A stretch of 64,000 nucleotides of DNA from Turritopsis dohrnii (taxonomy: Eukaryota > Cnidaria > Hydrozoa > Anthoathecata > Oceaniidae): NCBI GenBank assembly GCA_027922465.2, contig BQMF02000210.1, positions 372,001 to 436,000 of the forward strand. Direction: 5' to 3'. The position numbers and the translations under genes were made by a program. The notes beneath the pieces were generated by a model. It was not told the DNA's origin and ran no database searches. It saw only the letters and a list, made by a program, of their open reading frames with translations. Below, piece by piece: positions 44,137 through 57,330 of this stretch (position 1 is its first letter; every line of letters begins with the position of its first letter).

Positions 44137-46246
44137 AACTACGAAAATTAGATGATCCGAAAAAAAATCGAAACCGATACTTGCCTGGTGATTAGAGAAA
44201 GTTTTCTCGAAACGTAGACTAACTTAAATCAGACATGATAGAGTTCGAGTTAACTCGCCATAACTCGAACCTCCAATAAAGGGATGCCTGAAAATAAAAG
44301 TCGAGTTATGTCAGGAGAAAACTTTTATTCCGCCCTCATGGCGCTAATAATAAATACTTCTCGGTGGATTCCCTAAAACTGTTAGAAAATCGTGATTAGA
44401 TAAATAGCAATGATTCACATTTGTTTGTTGGTGCTTATACAATAAACATATCCAGAATTTTGTGAACTCTGTTCACGAATGCTATTTTGGCACCAAATAC
44501 AGGAAACACAGTTTGGTCATAATATATTGTTTGATCGTAATATTCCGCTTCATAAAATGAAATCTTTGTAGCATCCCTGAATGTTTGTTGGAATTTTTTT
44601 GAATTTTATGGGAACTGTTGCGTTAAATATATTCACGTAGCTTGTTGTATTACGTTTTCACGACGTTTTATTTTAGCTCCGCCTCCGCCAAACGTTGGAA
44701 AGCCTACGCCCACTTCGGAGACAACAATCAAGAAATAAAAGAGGTTTTCAATCATTACGCTTGTATCATTGTCTTATTTCAGAGATATAATAACAACATA
44801 AAGTTATTTTGTCCGTAAACTTCCATCTTCGTTCTCAATTTAGCCAGCTACTTACAATCCCAGACAAAAGTAGCGGAAAAATTTGTGTTATGGCTACAAA
44901 ACAACACTGGTACATGGGGAAAAGGATAATTTGAATTCGTTTTTTGTTTCATCGCTTTTGTACAGAATTGTGTTATACTTAAGAGGTTAAATGGATGAAA
45001 GCCCCAGGCCTGTAAACGTCTATGTACACACTGTTAACTTGTGTCTGTGGACACACTTACTCACTAGAATGAGGATCAGTAAACTAGTTAGTATTGTGGA
45101 AAGTTAATAAATCGTAAGAGAACTTTAAATGGCTATCATAACCCAACGATTACGGATGACTGTTTGTCAATAAAGCCACTATGTAGTAGGCTAACCCATT
45201 CTATCAGCCAAATTTATAGAAATCATGTTTTGTTTGAAAAGCTATGTTTGCTATACATCTGTAGGGATTTATATTCGAGTTGGTAGAGTTCATGAGTAAA
45301 TCCCCGCAAAAACCATTAGAAACGTCTCACCATGGACGTACAAAGACGTATATTATGTATCTCTTTAAATGTCCATGGTCACACCAACACTCAAAGAAGC
45401 AAGCATGACAACTGATGATGCTTAATCTGACGCAAGAATACAGAGCAAAATTTTATGAGATGAATGTTAAGTTGAATCACTTAAAAAGTCTCATAACTTA
45501 CTTATAACTTTTTCGTGTAGCGGAATCGTCGATGTCAAGGATTTGACTAATTCCATCATGTTCTAGGTGAACAGCCCTGACCAAGAACTCATTATTCTAA
45601 ATTTCTGATGTTAAAGTCGCACAGCCATTATCATAACTTTTCCTTGTGACTCCAAATGATGAAAGATTTAGATGCTTATTAGGGCTCAGTCAAAATATGT
45701 GCAAAGAAGTTAAGCCGTTTAACGTAGAAACGAAAAAACTTGCAAATAACCCAAATTGACACTTACGACTGAAAAAGAAAAAGAAAAAGAATTCCGAATG
45801 TTTTGCTCCTTCACATTTTGGACTGTCCAAAAATACAGAAAGTTTTGTATAGAATAACGGAATAACAGAATAACGGATTTTTATCATGTTCTTCAACAAA
45901 TATCTTCATAATTGCTTCTACGGAAAACATAATGCGACTTTACTTTTGAGATTAATTGCAAGAATAATTGTTATAACGGTAAGACAGTTTAAAAGTCAAA
46001 CACTGTCAATAGTGATCTAGATTTTTATCTCGCTGCCTCCCAAATGGAATGCGTACAATTTATGTTTTTATTCAATTTGTAGTTTATAAAAGACTTGAGT
46101 TAACAAGATCATGCGACATACAAAGAGCAATACATAAACGGAAAAAAAATATCCTCCCGAAAATGATACAGGAAACATACTAGTTCATCCAGAATTGATT
46201 TAATGAATTTCCTTGTTTTTCTCTATTTTCCAGTGTATTTGTTGCT
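44137..46246. other. Intergenic, no gene seen
   Basis: AT-rich. A degraded pogo-like piece lies at about 44240-44320. The short frame at 45690-45899 (minus) is without features. Confidence 0.4.
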
Positions 46247-46521
46247 AAGGGATTGTTCACACAAGGTTATGCTAAAATTGACGCTAGTTGACGGGGGAGG
46301 TGGGGGAGGTGACAATAATGTTGATGTCAATATTCGTCAACATTTTCAAAGCCATGATTTTTCTAATTAAGCAAACATTTTGTTGTTGCTGTTGTAATAA
46401 ATTTCTTTTGAGTTCAAATATATATGTATGAATACTTCGACTTAGGGGTCTCTTTCCAAAAGTTGACGTCAACTTAGGGGAAGTTGAAAAAGCGGTTGAC
46501 GTCATTTATGAACAATCCCTA
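46247..46521. mobile_element. 275-bp MITE-like inverted-repeat element
   Basis: AAGGGATTGTTCA at 46247-46259 and TGAACAATCCCTA at 46509-46521 are inverted ends with one difference. GTTGACGTCA-type words lie inside the right end and GACGCTAGTTGACG inside the left. No target duplication could be assigned with confidence. The 73-codon minus frame inside is not a gene. Confidence 0.65.
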
Positions 46522-47331
46522 GCAGTTATTCTATCATTTGAAGGAAAATTAAACAACTTTGAAATACAAGACACATCTGAATGCAGTCACTATGTAATAT
46601 TGATGAGAAATTCAGGAAAGACGTCCATGTCTGTTATTAATGACTGTTTAATATCCTTGCATGCACCGAGCAATAGTCAAATTAGCGTTTGTTTAAAGCG
46701 AGGTTGCTTTAAGATACTCCACACATTTGGGACAGGCAAGGTTCCTTTCGATGTTTGTTGCGAATCTTATGTTATGAAAAATGTAACTGTATCTTTCGTG
46801 AGACCCGAAAGGAAATAAATGGGGATACATACAACGAAGCAGAGATACGTATGATAAGTCTTTTATTACATATCTCTGAACGAAGGAAAGCCTGTGGTTT
46901 CTATAATTACATGTTATGCAAAATGTGTTTACTTGTAAAGGGAAGATTTTTAAAACGAACTTGTGACCTTTCCTGAATTCTGTTTAAAAACCAGTTAAGT
47001 TTTGGTTGTATTACTTCGCTAAGTTGCTATCCACATCAGTTAGTCGTATTCACTTGCTATTTCTCTTTCATATAAAAACCTTTCTTAAGCCCATCCTTGT
47101 TGGCTTGGCCACAACATGTTGATTCAATAAGAAATACCAGAATGTTCAATTGTCATCTGTACGAACAGATAACTTCATTGTATACACTGGTATTTCATAT
47201 ATTGCATCATTTTTAATGTGATTTAAAGTTTAAAAATAATAGTTAATCAACCTGTTTAAATATTGTCCCTCTATAGTTTTTACTTCAAGAATAAAGTCTG
47301 TGTAAGAAAATAAACAATTCTCTAGACAGTA
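46522..47331. other. Intergenic, no gene seen
   Basis: Short overlapping plus frames (46600-46976) show no signal peptide, domain or splice context. Confidence 0.4.
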
Positions 47332-47635
47332 ACCGTAAAGCTTCGAATAAACGCCCCCATTTTTAAACACCACCCTCGAAAGAACCCCCCCCCCCCCCTC
47401 CCCTGAAAAAGTGAAATTATTTAATAAACGCTCCCTATCCCCCTAATTAGGCTCTCTTTCTGTCGCAATATCTGTGCATTTTATTCCTCTCATTTCCCTA
47501 GTTTTTATTTAGTGTATCAAGTGTATTTTATATTTTATTCATAACATTATAAACTTTTAGTTGTATATATAAGTGGAAGAACCATGTAAATCGTGGATGC
47601 TAAATAAATGGATATTATTGTTATTGTTGTTACTA

Positions 47636-47756
47636 CCCAGTCGGCAAAATCGCCAAAAAGTCACTTTGACGGAGAGAATTCTAATTGAAATTGTGTGCAT
47701 ATTTATATAGAAATGCACTCCTTCGCAGAGATTTTTTAACAAATGTGCCGGCTGGG
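47636..47756 (+). mobile_element. 121-bp MITE, copy C, nested
   Basis: CCCAGTCGGCAAAATCGCC to GTGCCGGCTGGG with TA on both sides (47634-47635, 47757-47758). It inserted into the older ACCGTAA element, giving a relative age: copy C is younger than its host element. Confidence 0.9.
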
Positions 47757-47834
47757 TATTATTATTATTTCGTGCTTTAAAAGAGGCAAGAAACGCGAAG
47801 AAGTCTTCTCAAACATCAAACTGTATTATTGCAG

Positions 47835-47951
47835 GATGGAGAGATTAATAATAACCCTTCTGTTGTATCCGAAGACGATGTCATATATGCTACACCTGAA
47901 TTCAATAAAATTGAAGAAGATGATGTTGATGATGATATTATTGTAGATTAG
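47835..47951 (+). pseudogene. Acidic C-terminal tail of a DNA-transposon protein
   Basis: Thirty-eight codons reading DGEINNNPSVVSEDDVIYAT then an acidic end, EEDDVDDDIIVD, and TAG, behind an acceptor-like TATTATTGCAG at 47834. Acidic tails of this kind are common at the end of pogo-like transposases. The assignment rests on position in the element and on composition only. Confidence 0.4.
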
Positions 47952-48148
47952 TTTGACCTTGTGTTGACTTTCTTATGTTTGTTACTTGAAAAATACACAT
48001 CATAGAATTTTAGAGCATTCTTTTTTGTCCATATTTCTAAAATTTAAAGAACGCCTCCCTCTTTTAAACGCCTCCCTTGAATAAACGCCCCCAAAAAACT
48101 TTGAAAAATTTGATAAACGCCCTGGGCGTTTATTCGAAGTATTACGGT

Positions 48149-51100
48149 ATTTGAACATTGTGGTTTTACCGAAAACACCAAGTCCTTTTATCGATGGTTT
48201 ACTATTGTGATTTTTGCCTCACATAGAAATAAATCTTCTTACGTTTTTATCAAGCGAAGAAAATAGATTATACATTATGAAATTCCATACAAAAATAAAC
48301 ATTTTTTTCTCTTTCTCGAAGAATTGAAGGAACAGGACAATCCATTTACAATGAAGTTGCCCTGCAGTTTTTTTTTATTGATAAAAATTTCAAATCACAA
48401 AATCTCTATAAAAAGTTTTGACACGATAACAATGAATGATACAACATTTCTTTTACTTTTCCCCTCCGTAACGCACGACGTTAAAAATAACTTGTACGCA
48501 TAAAGCAACAGCAGGGATTTGACACTAGTGCGAAAATATGATGATTATGTCAATTATTGAAGTATTATGTGCTTAAGCCCTCCTCTTAGTTTCGGTGCAT
48601 TGCTGGGATAACTAGCGGATTAATGTTTTTATTAAGGAGTTTAATTTAGCTAATTAATAATGGCAAATGAATCAAAGTGACAAAGATAATTACTGAGCTT
48701 AATAGCACCATTGCTACGACTTATCCATCAATTTTATTCGTCACAGTTGGAATAAGAGAAGACATGTACTTCTCAACATTTTATGCTGATCAGTTTAATA
48801 GAATATAGCCAGGTTCATATGACCATGGTGTAGTTAAATGAAGTTAATGATCTCAATAGCCTTCCTCTCAACGCGCACATAATACCTAGTCATATGAATA
48901 TATTCTTTAATTTAAAATCTATATGTTATCTGTGAAGACGATTTATCTCTAAAGGCGATAACTACAGCGACATATTTTCAGATTTGACTACGTAGGTATT
49001 TTAGGTTTTTTCATGTTTCTGCATTCCCTTTTATATTGAAGACCTTTTTATTTACTGTTTTCAATGTGTTTCGATTGCATACAGTATATGATCATTTCCG
49101 ATTTCTAGAACTTTCTATCTTTCTATGTTATGTGTCTATGTTATCCTATGTTAGTCTTCTTTCATTTGCTCATAAACAAATGATGAAACAAATAAAATGA
49201 TAGAAAAATATCAAATTAGTTTATAAGATGTCAAAATCATAACATTATTTCAAAAACGAACTTATCTTATTTACTTTGGTTGCTAATCATCACAAAGCTG
49301 AGGTGGCATGTTTCGTTAACATTATTGAATATGTAACAATACATAAAATTGATTCCCTGTTAAATAATTTAGTTATCTAGAACATTCTGAAATACTTTCA
49401 TTCCTTCTTAACATAACTTATAGCTACTATACACTACCTTCAATTCACAGACAGACAAACTACTAAGTCAGGCCGTTACCAATATTCAGTTCTTTCTATG
49501 AAAGACCACCCCACTGCAGATTCGATTGAAACTACAGTTCAGAAAACTTGCTGACTGTCTGATTTTCGCTCTGAAAAGAACATGATAATATGTCACGATG
49601 TTAGTGACGAGGATACGCTTAGACAAACTCAAAAAATTATAGATTATTTTTTTACAGAGACAATTGAATGGGGGGACGGCTAATAGGTTCCACATAATCA
49701 ATGTTAAACCTCCCAACTGCTTTCCCTAACAATCTGAATCAGGTATCCAAAGACAACGCTAAACAAAAATAAACAATAATCGATCGCATAACGACATGAA
49801 TTCTTAATCTTACCTAAGAAAGAATTTCATTTTAGGGGATGTCCGAACTATGAGAATCATTCAGCCGAATCACGTGCAGCGTTACCAATTTCATGTTAGA
49901 TATTTAGATATTTTTAAAAATTTTAGCAATTTCCTTAAAAAGGCCACCTTCGAATAAGCTGTAGTTCATTGACCTCAGCAAGAAAAAATCGGGAAAAAAT
50001 TAGTTTGATTTTATTTGATTAATTGATTTATTTCTTTATTAATTATTTATTTGTTAAGTAAACTAAGAATACGGAACAACTGGTGCTAACCTAAAAATAA
50101 AATGGTGTTACCACAAAAGTCCCAAAAATTAAAAGAACCTGAAGTAACAGGGAACGATACAATAAGTATTTAGGAGGTATAACAGGCGACTGAGAGAAAA
50201 AAAGTAAATAAAATGTGGGGATATTACTAACCGGTTATAATATTATAAAAATTAGGTATAATTTCATATTTAAAAAGTATAGAAAAATATGAGTATCAAA
50301 GTAAGATATATAGGATGTGCGAGGATAATGTTTTATAATGTTTAATGATTCTTAAAAATATATTACATTATAGTGATTAATCTTCAACTGGTAAGAATAC
50401 ACCTACATAACATCTTTATGACGTCAGCAAGCAGAACAACAAGGTTATCCTTGTAGTAAATAAAAGGTTGAAGAGCTCTCAAAGAATAAGCTTCGTTCAA
50501 TTCTTTCAAAATTGTTATGATTTCCTCAACTCAAAAATTTTCAAAAATTTCTTATTATTAAAACATATTTAAATCATTTTCAAACTATATCATCAATCGA
50601 TATTCTTTAAGCTCGTTTCTTTAGTAATATGTCAGTTAAAGGGAGTTAGCATATCTTTGTATGTTGTTTGCGTTGCTATGATGTTGATTATAGAAATGAA
50701 GCTAGAAGGACGTGTAATGCAAAAAAAGGGACGTCTGATAAAATCGTTTCGAAATATTAGGCAGTCAATATTAACCACAAGGAGTTTCCGTACACTTATT
50801 AGTCTTATCTCGATGGCATATTTAATTTATAATTCACAAATTGTCCAGGAGGCAGATGATACACTTTATAGTAAAAGAGAAGAAAGAAAATGATAGATGT
50901 TTTTTTTTCTGGTTTCCGATTTGTAGTTCATCGGCAAATGAAACAGTTATCATAACCTCAAGGTGAACGCAAAATTTCTATCAGAGGTCTCAGGATCAAT
51001 TTCCACACGTGACCTTCCATAATTTCAAGCAAAAATCAAATTGCGGAGGATTATCAATCGAAATTTTTTTTCGAAATTTGAATTATTTAAAGAAGGTTGT

Positions 51101-51587
51101 AAAACTTAACCAATACACCCGCTGGGAAACTGTTTTTTTTTTCTGATTGAGGATATTTCATAGTATTCATATTGAAGTAGGCCTTGATAATTTGATTCAC
51201 TCAATAAGATGTAAAACGCTGAAATGTTGTGAAATTCTTGTATTCATATGGTATAAACTTATAAATCAACATATATAATTTAATATAAAATTGAATTGGA
51301 CCTCATGAATTCATAATGTAACCAAAACAAATAAATAGGTGAAAATTATTGAAAAAATTGACAATTTTTTATTCCTGCTCATTGAAGTAGTGGCATTTGC
51401 GTTCAACATATTGCTCCTTGGGTAGGTAGAATCTTGCAAATAAATTACGTTTTTTAACCATTAGATTTCTGCGTAAGCAACAAATATGAACTAGAAAATG
51501 TTTATGATTTTTTCTGCGGTCCTTGGGTGACACTTGACCATGGGTTCCAATACTGCTTTATCAATTGTTATGTAATTCATATTCCAG
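48149..51587. other. Long AT-rich intergenic stretch, no gene seen
   Basis: About 3.4 kb without a supported gene. Frames at 49486-49716 (minus) and 50657-50893 (plus, no ATG start) have no recognisable features. The 5' exon and promoter of the secreted-peptide gene at 51604 should lie in its right part. Confidence 0.4.
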
Positions 51588-51603
51588 GTATAAAGAAAGA
51601 ACG

Positions 51604-51915
51604 ATGAAAATCATCCTCGTGATTGTGTGTTGTTGCATTTTATGGACAGATGGCCAACCAAAGAGGAAAGTAAGCCTCGCTGACCAATACACGGATCCGA
51701 AAGTAGCACGAGCAAAATGTTTAGCCAAGCGTAACCAAAAATATACTGAAATGTTAACAGCCGCTAATAATAACAGAGCCGAATGTCCTGGCGATTCTTC
51801 CTCTGGTAATTTCGGCTCACATTTCTCATGCGAGGAACTCTGGGATGATTTTAAATCCTTATTACCCTATGCAACACTGGATGCCTGGATATCATTTTGC
51901 ATGTATTTTGTATAA
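51604..51915 (+). CDS. Secreted four-cysteine peptide, 103 residues
   Basis: The start was chosen at the ATG at 51604 because a hydrophobic signal peptide begins there (MKIILVIVCCCILWTDG). A splice acceptor (ATTCATATTCCAG, ending 51587) lies 16 bases upstream, so the longer frame from 51565 crosses an intron boundary. After probable cleavage near residue 18 comes a basic stretch (PKRK, 19-22). The mature chain has four cysteines at 39, 61, 76 and 99. Its second half has an aromatic, acidic helix-like region (CEELWDDFKSLLPYATLDAW). The stop is followed at once by AATAAA (51918-51923), so the 3'UTR is very short. The single coding exon behind a 5'UTR intron repeats the layout of the six-cysteine peptides, but the sequence is unrelated. 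The family and function are not recognised. Confidence 0.78.
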   Translation: MKIILVIVCCCILWTDGQPKRKVSLADQYTDPKVARAKCLAKRNQKYTEMLTAANNNRAECPGDSSSGNFGSHFSCEELWDDFKSLLPYATLDAWISFCMYFV

Positions 51916-51917
51916 AG

Positions 51918-51923
51918 AATAAA
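51918..51923 (+). terminator. Polyadenylation signal AATAAA
   Basis: Canonical hexamer two bases behind the stop of the secreted-peptide gene. An AT-rich stretch follows for cleavage downstream. Confidence 0.6.
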
Positions 51924-51929
51924 GAACAT

Positions 51930-54746
51930 ATATTACCATGTATATACGCTTCTAAGCATCACGCACACTGGCAATGAAAAAATATGTTATGTTTTTTGAA
52001 AAATGACAAATATTAAACAGGAATATCTGTATAGTTTTAAGTTTGCTCACTGAATTAATTGCAAATTCGATGAGAAAGTGGATATTTCTTATTGTTGTTA
52101 ACTCCGCGTGCTGGCGGGGGGAGTTATTGGAATTGTCGTTTGTCTTTTGCGCGTGTCAAGAGATTCTCCCTTATAACATTCACTGTAAGGCTCTCCATCA
52201 TCTGTTTAGGATCGGAATTCGGATAATTTGTTTATTCAAAAAGTACAATGACATAGCAACACTCTATGCTAAACATAATGCATAAAAGTAGCCTTTTAGC
52301 CTTTTTTTAATGTTATTTCATCAAATTCTTATTATTTTATGACTCTTTACTACATTTAGAAGTTATTTTGGACATTTTATATTTCCATTTGCAATCTTTG
52401 AATGTTTTATTAATAAGTCCCTAAAATATATACACGCAACATGTGAATCGTTTTGCCAACCGATTTAGTTTGTTTTGTAGAAGTTGCAGATGTCAACCTC
52501 GTAGAAGTTTTGAAGAAGAATTTTAAGAATACGTTCTTGTTTATACCTAATGTTAATTGTAAGAGTATTTCTTAGAGAGGAACTATTGGGGTTTGAGGAA
52601 AATATGCTTGAGTAAGAAGAAAATGAAGGTTTCATAATAATTGAAACTATGCTGGGAAAAAACTTTCAGCATTCATCTGTTAAATCAAAATTACTAGAGA
52701 AATATATCTAATCAATACATGCACGAAATTTTCTGATAAATGGATGAAGCGTGCTCATTTCAATTCTCAATTGAAAGAAAGTTTTATCGACTTGTGAAAG
52801 AACTGACGAAAACTTAATAAAGAGAACGTTATGTTGTTTTTTTGCACATATTAACAACACTAATACTAGGAGTATGAGCATAATGCATGTTGATAGAACA
52901 TTGGTTTTTGTATCAACTGTCATTAAAAGAACCCTGACATTTGAAGATATCGAAAAAACGTAAACAACGACCATAAAAAGGGTAAATTTCCAAAATATAA
53001 GAATGAATTGATCCAGACACTGTCTACGTACTGATGCAAATTGAAAGTATAAACATCATGTGCAAGATGTATATTGATGTCTAATACAATCCAAAGTTTT
53101 GTCTGGCTATGAAATGTGGATGCGCTACAATGAATTGAAAAGTGATTCGTGGTTAAGTTATATAATAAAAGACAGAAACTTTGCAATGCTCGGTCAAGTT
53201 ATCACTTTTAGTACTAAATTGTTCAAAAAAGAAAAGAATCATGAAGCAATAATTCAGGATAGGTGTGTGTTAGAAAACAAACTTCTGATGATGAAAGGAA
53301 CTTTGAGATTTTGAATGTTCGTAAGCAATCATGCCTATAAATGAGATCGGAAAAAAAAATGTGTGAATTGGAAAGTGCTTATTTCGAATTTGGCAGCCAC
53401 TTTTTTCTAATTTAGCTGTAAATAGACAAGTTTGGCCTAGTTAAAATCATTTGGTTGCAATAGACTTGTAATATTGTCGAGACTAGTACAACTGTAGGAG
53501 TCATCAATCCATATCTTCTTTTTTTCGAATGATTTCGGTTCACTTCTACCAAATATGCTTTTCAGCTTCACATGAACAATAATTTATATTTTGCAAATTG
53601 TGTTGGACCTTTTCTGCTTCAAGCATTTTCAACAGAAAAAGAATGGATAAATTCTTCTAGGGTTAAAGTGGAAGCTGTTCAAGCCATGAGGCTTTTAGTT
53701 CACTTTCGAAAATATTTGTTCTTTGACAAGAACATTTTGCTGTTACCATATTGCGACGTCTGGCTCTTGTTCCTAGTAATTTGTCCAAACATTTAGCGGA
53801 CGTTGAATATCTGTAGCCACCGATTCTCACGGAAATATAATGTTTGTTAAAAATGTATGTGTATGGTCTTGCATTCCACTTCCACACTCTGAGTTCTTTT
53901 TAAAAGAATTTCAGTTTTTTTCAAGAATCATATTCTTGTGTTAATTTATATGCTTGTTGAATTTGTTACAGAGTAAAAGTTTAGTTGCTTGCAAATTCAA
54001 CCTTGTATTCCTGTTTCATATTGATGACTTCCTGCGTAGAGTTTACTGCCGTTTATTCCTGTTTCATTATTCAAATCACGATATGATAGGTGTTTGAATG
54101 CAAAGCGTTCATCGTCGTCATGTGTCCAAAAAATAGCCTTCAAGCTATGGATGTGCAAATCACAGTCTAAAATAGCTAGCCTTTCCTTTAAGCGTGTGAG
54201 AAGAACTAGTAAACATGGCCTTCGGTAAAGAGCTAAGACTGTAGACTATGTTTCTACTATGTGAAATACAAATTTTTACAGATGTGTTTTTAATAAAATG
54301 AATTGTTTGTCGGCTGACATTATTAACTGTCATCTATGTACACATGCTTTATTCGGCAGGAGATGATTTCTACTACAGCGCTCCCATTCTCAGAGGCAAA
54401 CGTGAAGTTCTAGTGTGTACTACAGCTGTTTATGTTTATGTTCATTCGCCTATGCTTTTTCTCCTATAAACTCCCAGCAAATTTCCCGGCAAAATTATTC
54501 AGCACAATTTTTACATAATTTCATTTTACATAATTTCTCTAATGCTATAGCTATTGTCCCTGATATGACTTATATTTGTTTTGATTTTTCGACTGGTATT
54601 TTTGTTTAGTTTTTATTAAACTTTTTAATAGCTCACTTTCGTTATTAAGTCAGTTGCTTATAAGACTTTAAGACAGTTGTTCTCTGACACTTATTAAAGT
54701 TCTTTTTTCATCAGGCACCTCAGAGTTATGTATTTGGATTAACATT
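51930..54746. other. Intergenic, no gene seen
   Basis: Frames at 52043-52285, 52708-53186 and 53572-53887 on both strands have no ATG-signal peptide or domain. No clear TIR pair was found by eye. Confidence 0.4.
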
Positions 54747-54747
54747 T

Positions 54748-56763
54748 GTTACATCGTCAAATGTAGTAACTCCGTCAAATGTAGTAAATTATCTACGAAA
54801 AATGTAGTAACTCCGTCAAATGTAGTAAAAATCTCCGTCAAATGTATCAGGTGGCTATATAGTAAGCCTGGAATTTGCCCATGCGTATTCACAGCATGTT
54901 AGTACACGTAAAATCAGTCATAATAAGCCAAAACACATGAACATCTTCACCAGGTAACTTTTCAAAAGCTATCAGGTGGCCATATAATAAAACCAAAAAT
55001 CGCGCATGCGCAGTAGAAGTACGCTAGTATGAGGTAAATAAGCCATAATTAGGCAAAACACATCAAGGTTTTCACTACGTAATTTTTCAGTGCTATCAGG
55101 TGGCTCCGTGATAAGTCTGGAATCTGCATATGCGCAGTAAGAGACTGTTAAGTTATTCTCAAGTCAGCCTTGATGTGCATACGTGGCAGTCGAAGTCACT
55201 GCTTGAAAAATATTGATGAGTTTGAGGTTGTTTCAAGTGTGTCAGGCTTAGAGTAAGAAATAGGAATGTATCTAGGTAGGCCCCTGAAAGAGGTCGTGTT
55301 TCTTTCTCTGTTAATGGTTTTAGGAAAGAGTGTTTTTTATTTATCTGTTTTTATCAAATTGTAAATTTATAAATGATTTTATTATCTATTGTAACCTTTT
55401 ACTTTTTTAGTAGTATTGTTGCTAAGTTTACCGTTATTGGAGTTAAGAATGGGTCATGAATAGGCGAAACGCATAAACGTCTTCATCAATTAGTTTTGTA
55501 AGGTCTGTTAAGTTGCAATAAAATGAAACCAAAAATCGCTCATGCGCAGTAGAAATATACTTGTATGAGGTTAATGAGCCATACTAAGTTAAAACGCTCG
55601 AAGGTCTTAACCAGGTAACTTTTAAAACTCTATAAATTCAGGCTTTTTGTTTTCCATCACTATGTTGCGTAATATTTTTTTGCGGAATAGAAATCTCCAC
55701 TAAAAGTATATGTCAGTTCTCCTTTATATTTACTTTCAAATAAACAAGTTCCAAATAATCCTGACATGAACTTATATTTGTCAAGTCAATTGGCATGAGC
55801 AAGTTGTCTCTGTTAATAAAATCATCGTATGTGGCAGAGTGAGTGGTGCAGTTTTGCACTTAGAGACGTTATTGAAAAGTGTACAAAGACCAATACAAAT
55901 TGGTAGGCGTGTAAAGTGGAATAGTGCGGTTATAACTCTATTGGCTGCTGGGCATGAGAGGTATATAATTAAAAGTATAGCTTGGCCGTAAATTTATACT
56001 ACTAGACAATTTTGCATAAGATCATTCTACATGCTCCGTTATCCTTCAATGGACGATATTTAAAACTCAAATATTTGTTTACTTCTTTGGTTATCATCGT
56101 TGAAAATCATTGAATTGTATTTGCGTAGGGTCTCTTTATAAAATCCTTTGAATAAGTACTTGTTCTGTTATTGTTAAAGGTATCCTGAACTCATTGATTT
56201 AACTGGGACATAGGGAGTTATAAACTTTAGTGAAGCACGCAGTTAGCATATTGTCACTTTTTAATTAAATATTTCATTTCTAACCGACTCTTTGTTTGTG
56301 AGAAGGAGGTAAACCCTTAAATGTGTGACGTCAATTAAATTCAAGATACCATCAAACAAACAATTCTTATGTTTTGTTACCAGTACTGAAAACACATGTA
56401 TATTTACATGAACTTTACTTTTCTTGTCGTAATTCTACCCAAATGTTTTCACTGCGCACGCGCGAAATTGGGATCTAGCATATGACCCCTTCATAACACC
56501 TGGAATATTATATGATGAAAACCTTGATGTGTTTTGCCTAATTATGGCTCATTCAGTCTTTTTTACTGCGCATGCGCGATTTTGGTTTTAACTATGCAAC
56601 CACCTGATAGCCCTTGAAAAGTTACCTGGCAAAGACCTTCACGTGTTTGGCCTAATTATGGCTTATTCCAAACTTAAAGGTGTTTACTACATTTGTCGTA
56701 GATTTTTACTACATTTGACGGAGTTACTACATTTGACGGAGTTTCTACATTTGATGGTGTAAC
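54748..56763. mobile_element. Long-TIR element 2 (GTTACA ends), 2,016 bp
   Basis: The ends GTTACATCGTCAAATGTAG (54748) and the inverse of GTTACACCATCAAATGTAG (to 56763) enclose short arrays of the TGTAGTAACTCCGTCAAA unit. Inward, both arms carry tandem units of about 120-130 bp with ATCAGGTGGC, GCGCATGCGCAGTA and CATAATTAGGC words, inverted between the arms (left about 54840-55160; right about 56450-56660). The 7-bp word AACATTT flanks both sides (54741-54747, 56764-56770). The termini match element 1 at 3452-5431, but the subterminal repeat units are entirely different. No transposase seen. Confidence 0.88.
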
Positions 56764-56770
56764 AACATTT

Positions 56771-57330
56771 GGCATTTTATAACACATAATATGTACATGT
56801 ATGTTTGTGGCTGCATTAAACCTGATGTTTATGTTCGAATTTAGACGATGTTCTGAGCCATTGTGATACACTCTTTTAATTGTTGCAAATATGGACCCCT
56901 CGTAACATATTTATTGAAACACAGTCAGTTCAATTTGCTTTCATGAGTATATATACGATAAATCATCTTTTTTAGAGTATATAAATTGTCCATTTTGAAA
57001 CTCACAGCTCCCACCACAGTAGTGCAGTGACACAAAGTCACTGTTCAATTCTCCAAATTGCACTTAAATATTGCTTGAATTTATTTCTTTGAGAAAATTA
57101 AAATGAAGAATGAAGACCAAATAAATTTGTATTTAATTTTTGCGAATCATGTTCATTTGAAAAAATTGTATGTATATGACGTATATGTCGTCCTAACATC
57201 TACCAATTATATACTGTGTTTCGCCTTCAGTTCAAGGTGGTTTAGAAATATCTTGCTGCGTAGATACGTTTGCCATATATATACGGTTAAAAAATCGGCA
57301 ACTTATATGAATCTACAAAACATTTGTTGA
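56771..57330. other. Intergenic, no gene seen
   Basis: The plus frame at 57103-57330 has no recognisable content. AT-rich. Confidence 0.4.

Larger units (their letters stand above)
47332..48148 (+). mobile_element. 817-bp TIR element with transposase-tail remnant
   Basis: The ends ACCGTAAAGCTTCGAATAAA and its inverse (ACCGTAATACTTCGAATAAA on the minus strand, ending 48148) match at 23 of 25 positions. Subterminal AAACGCCYCC words are repeated at both ends (47340-47410, 48050-48125). A poly-C run of about 15 lies at 47386-47400. Inside, a complete 121-bp MITE (47636-47756) is nested. A short coding remnant lies at 47835-47951. The target duplication is unclear (TA on the left only with a one-base shift). 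Confidence 0.8.
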
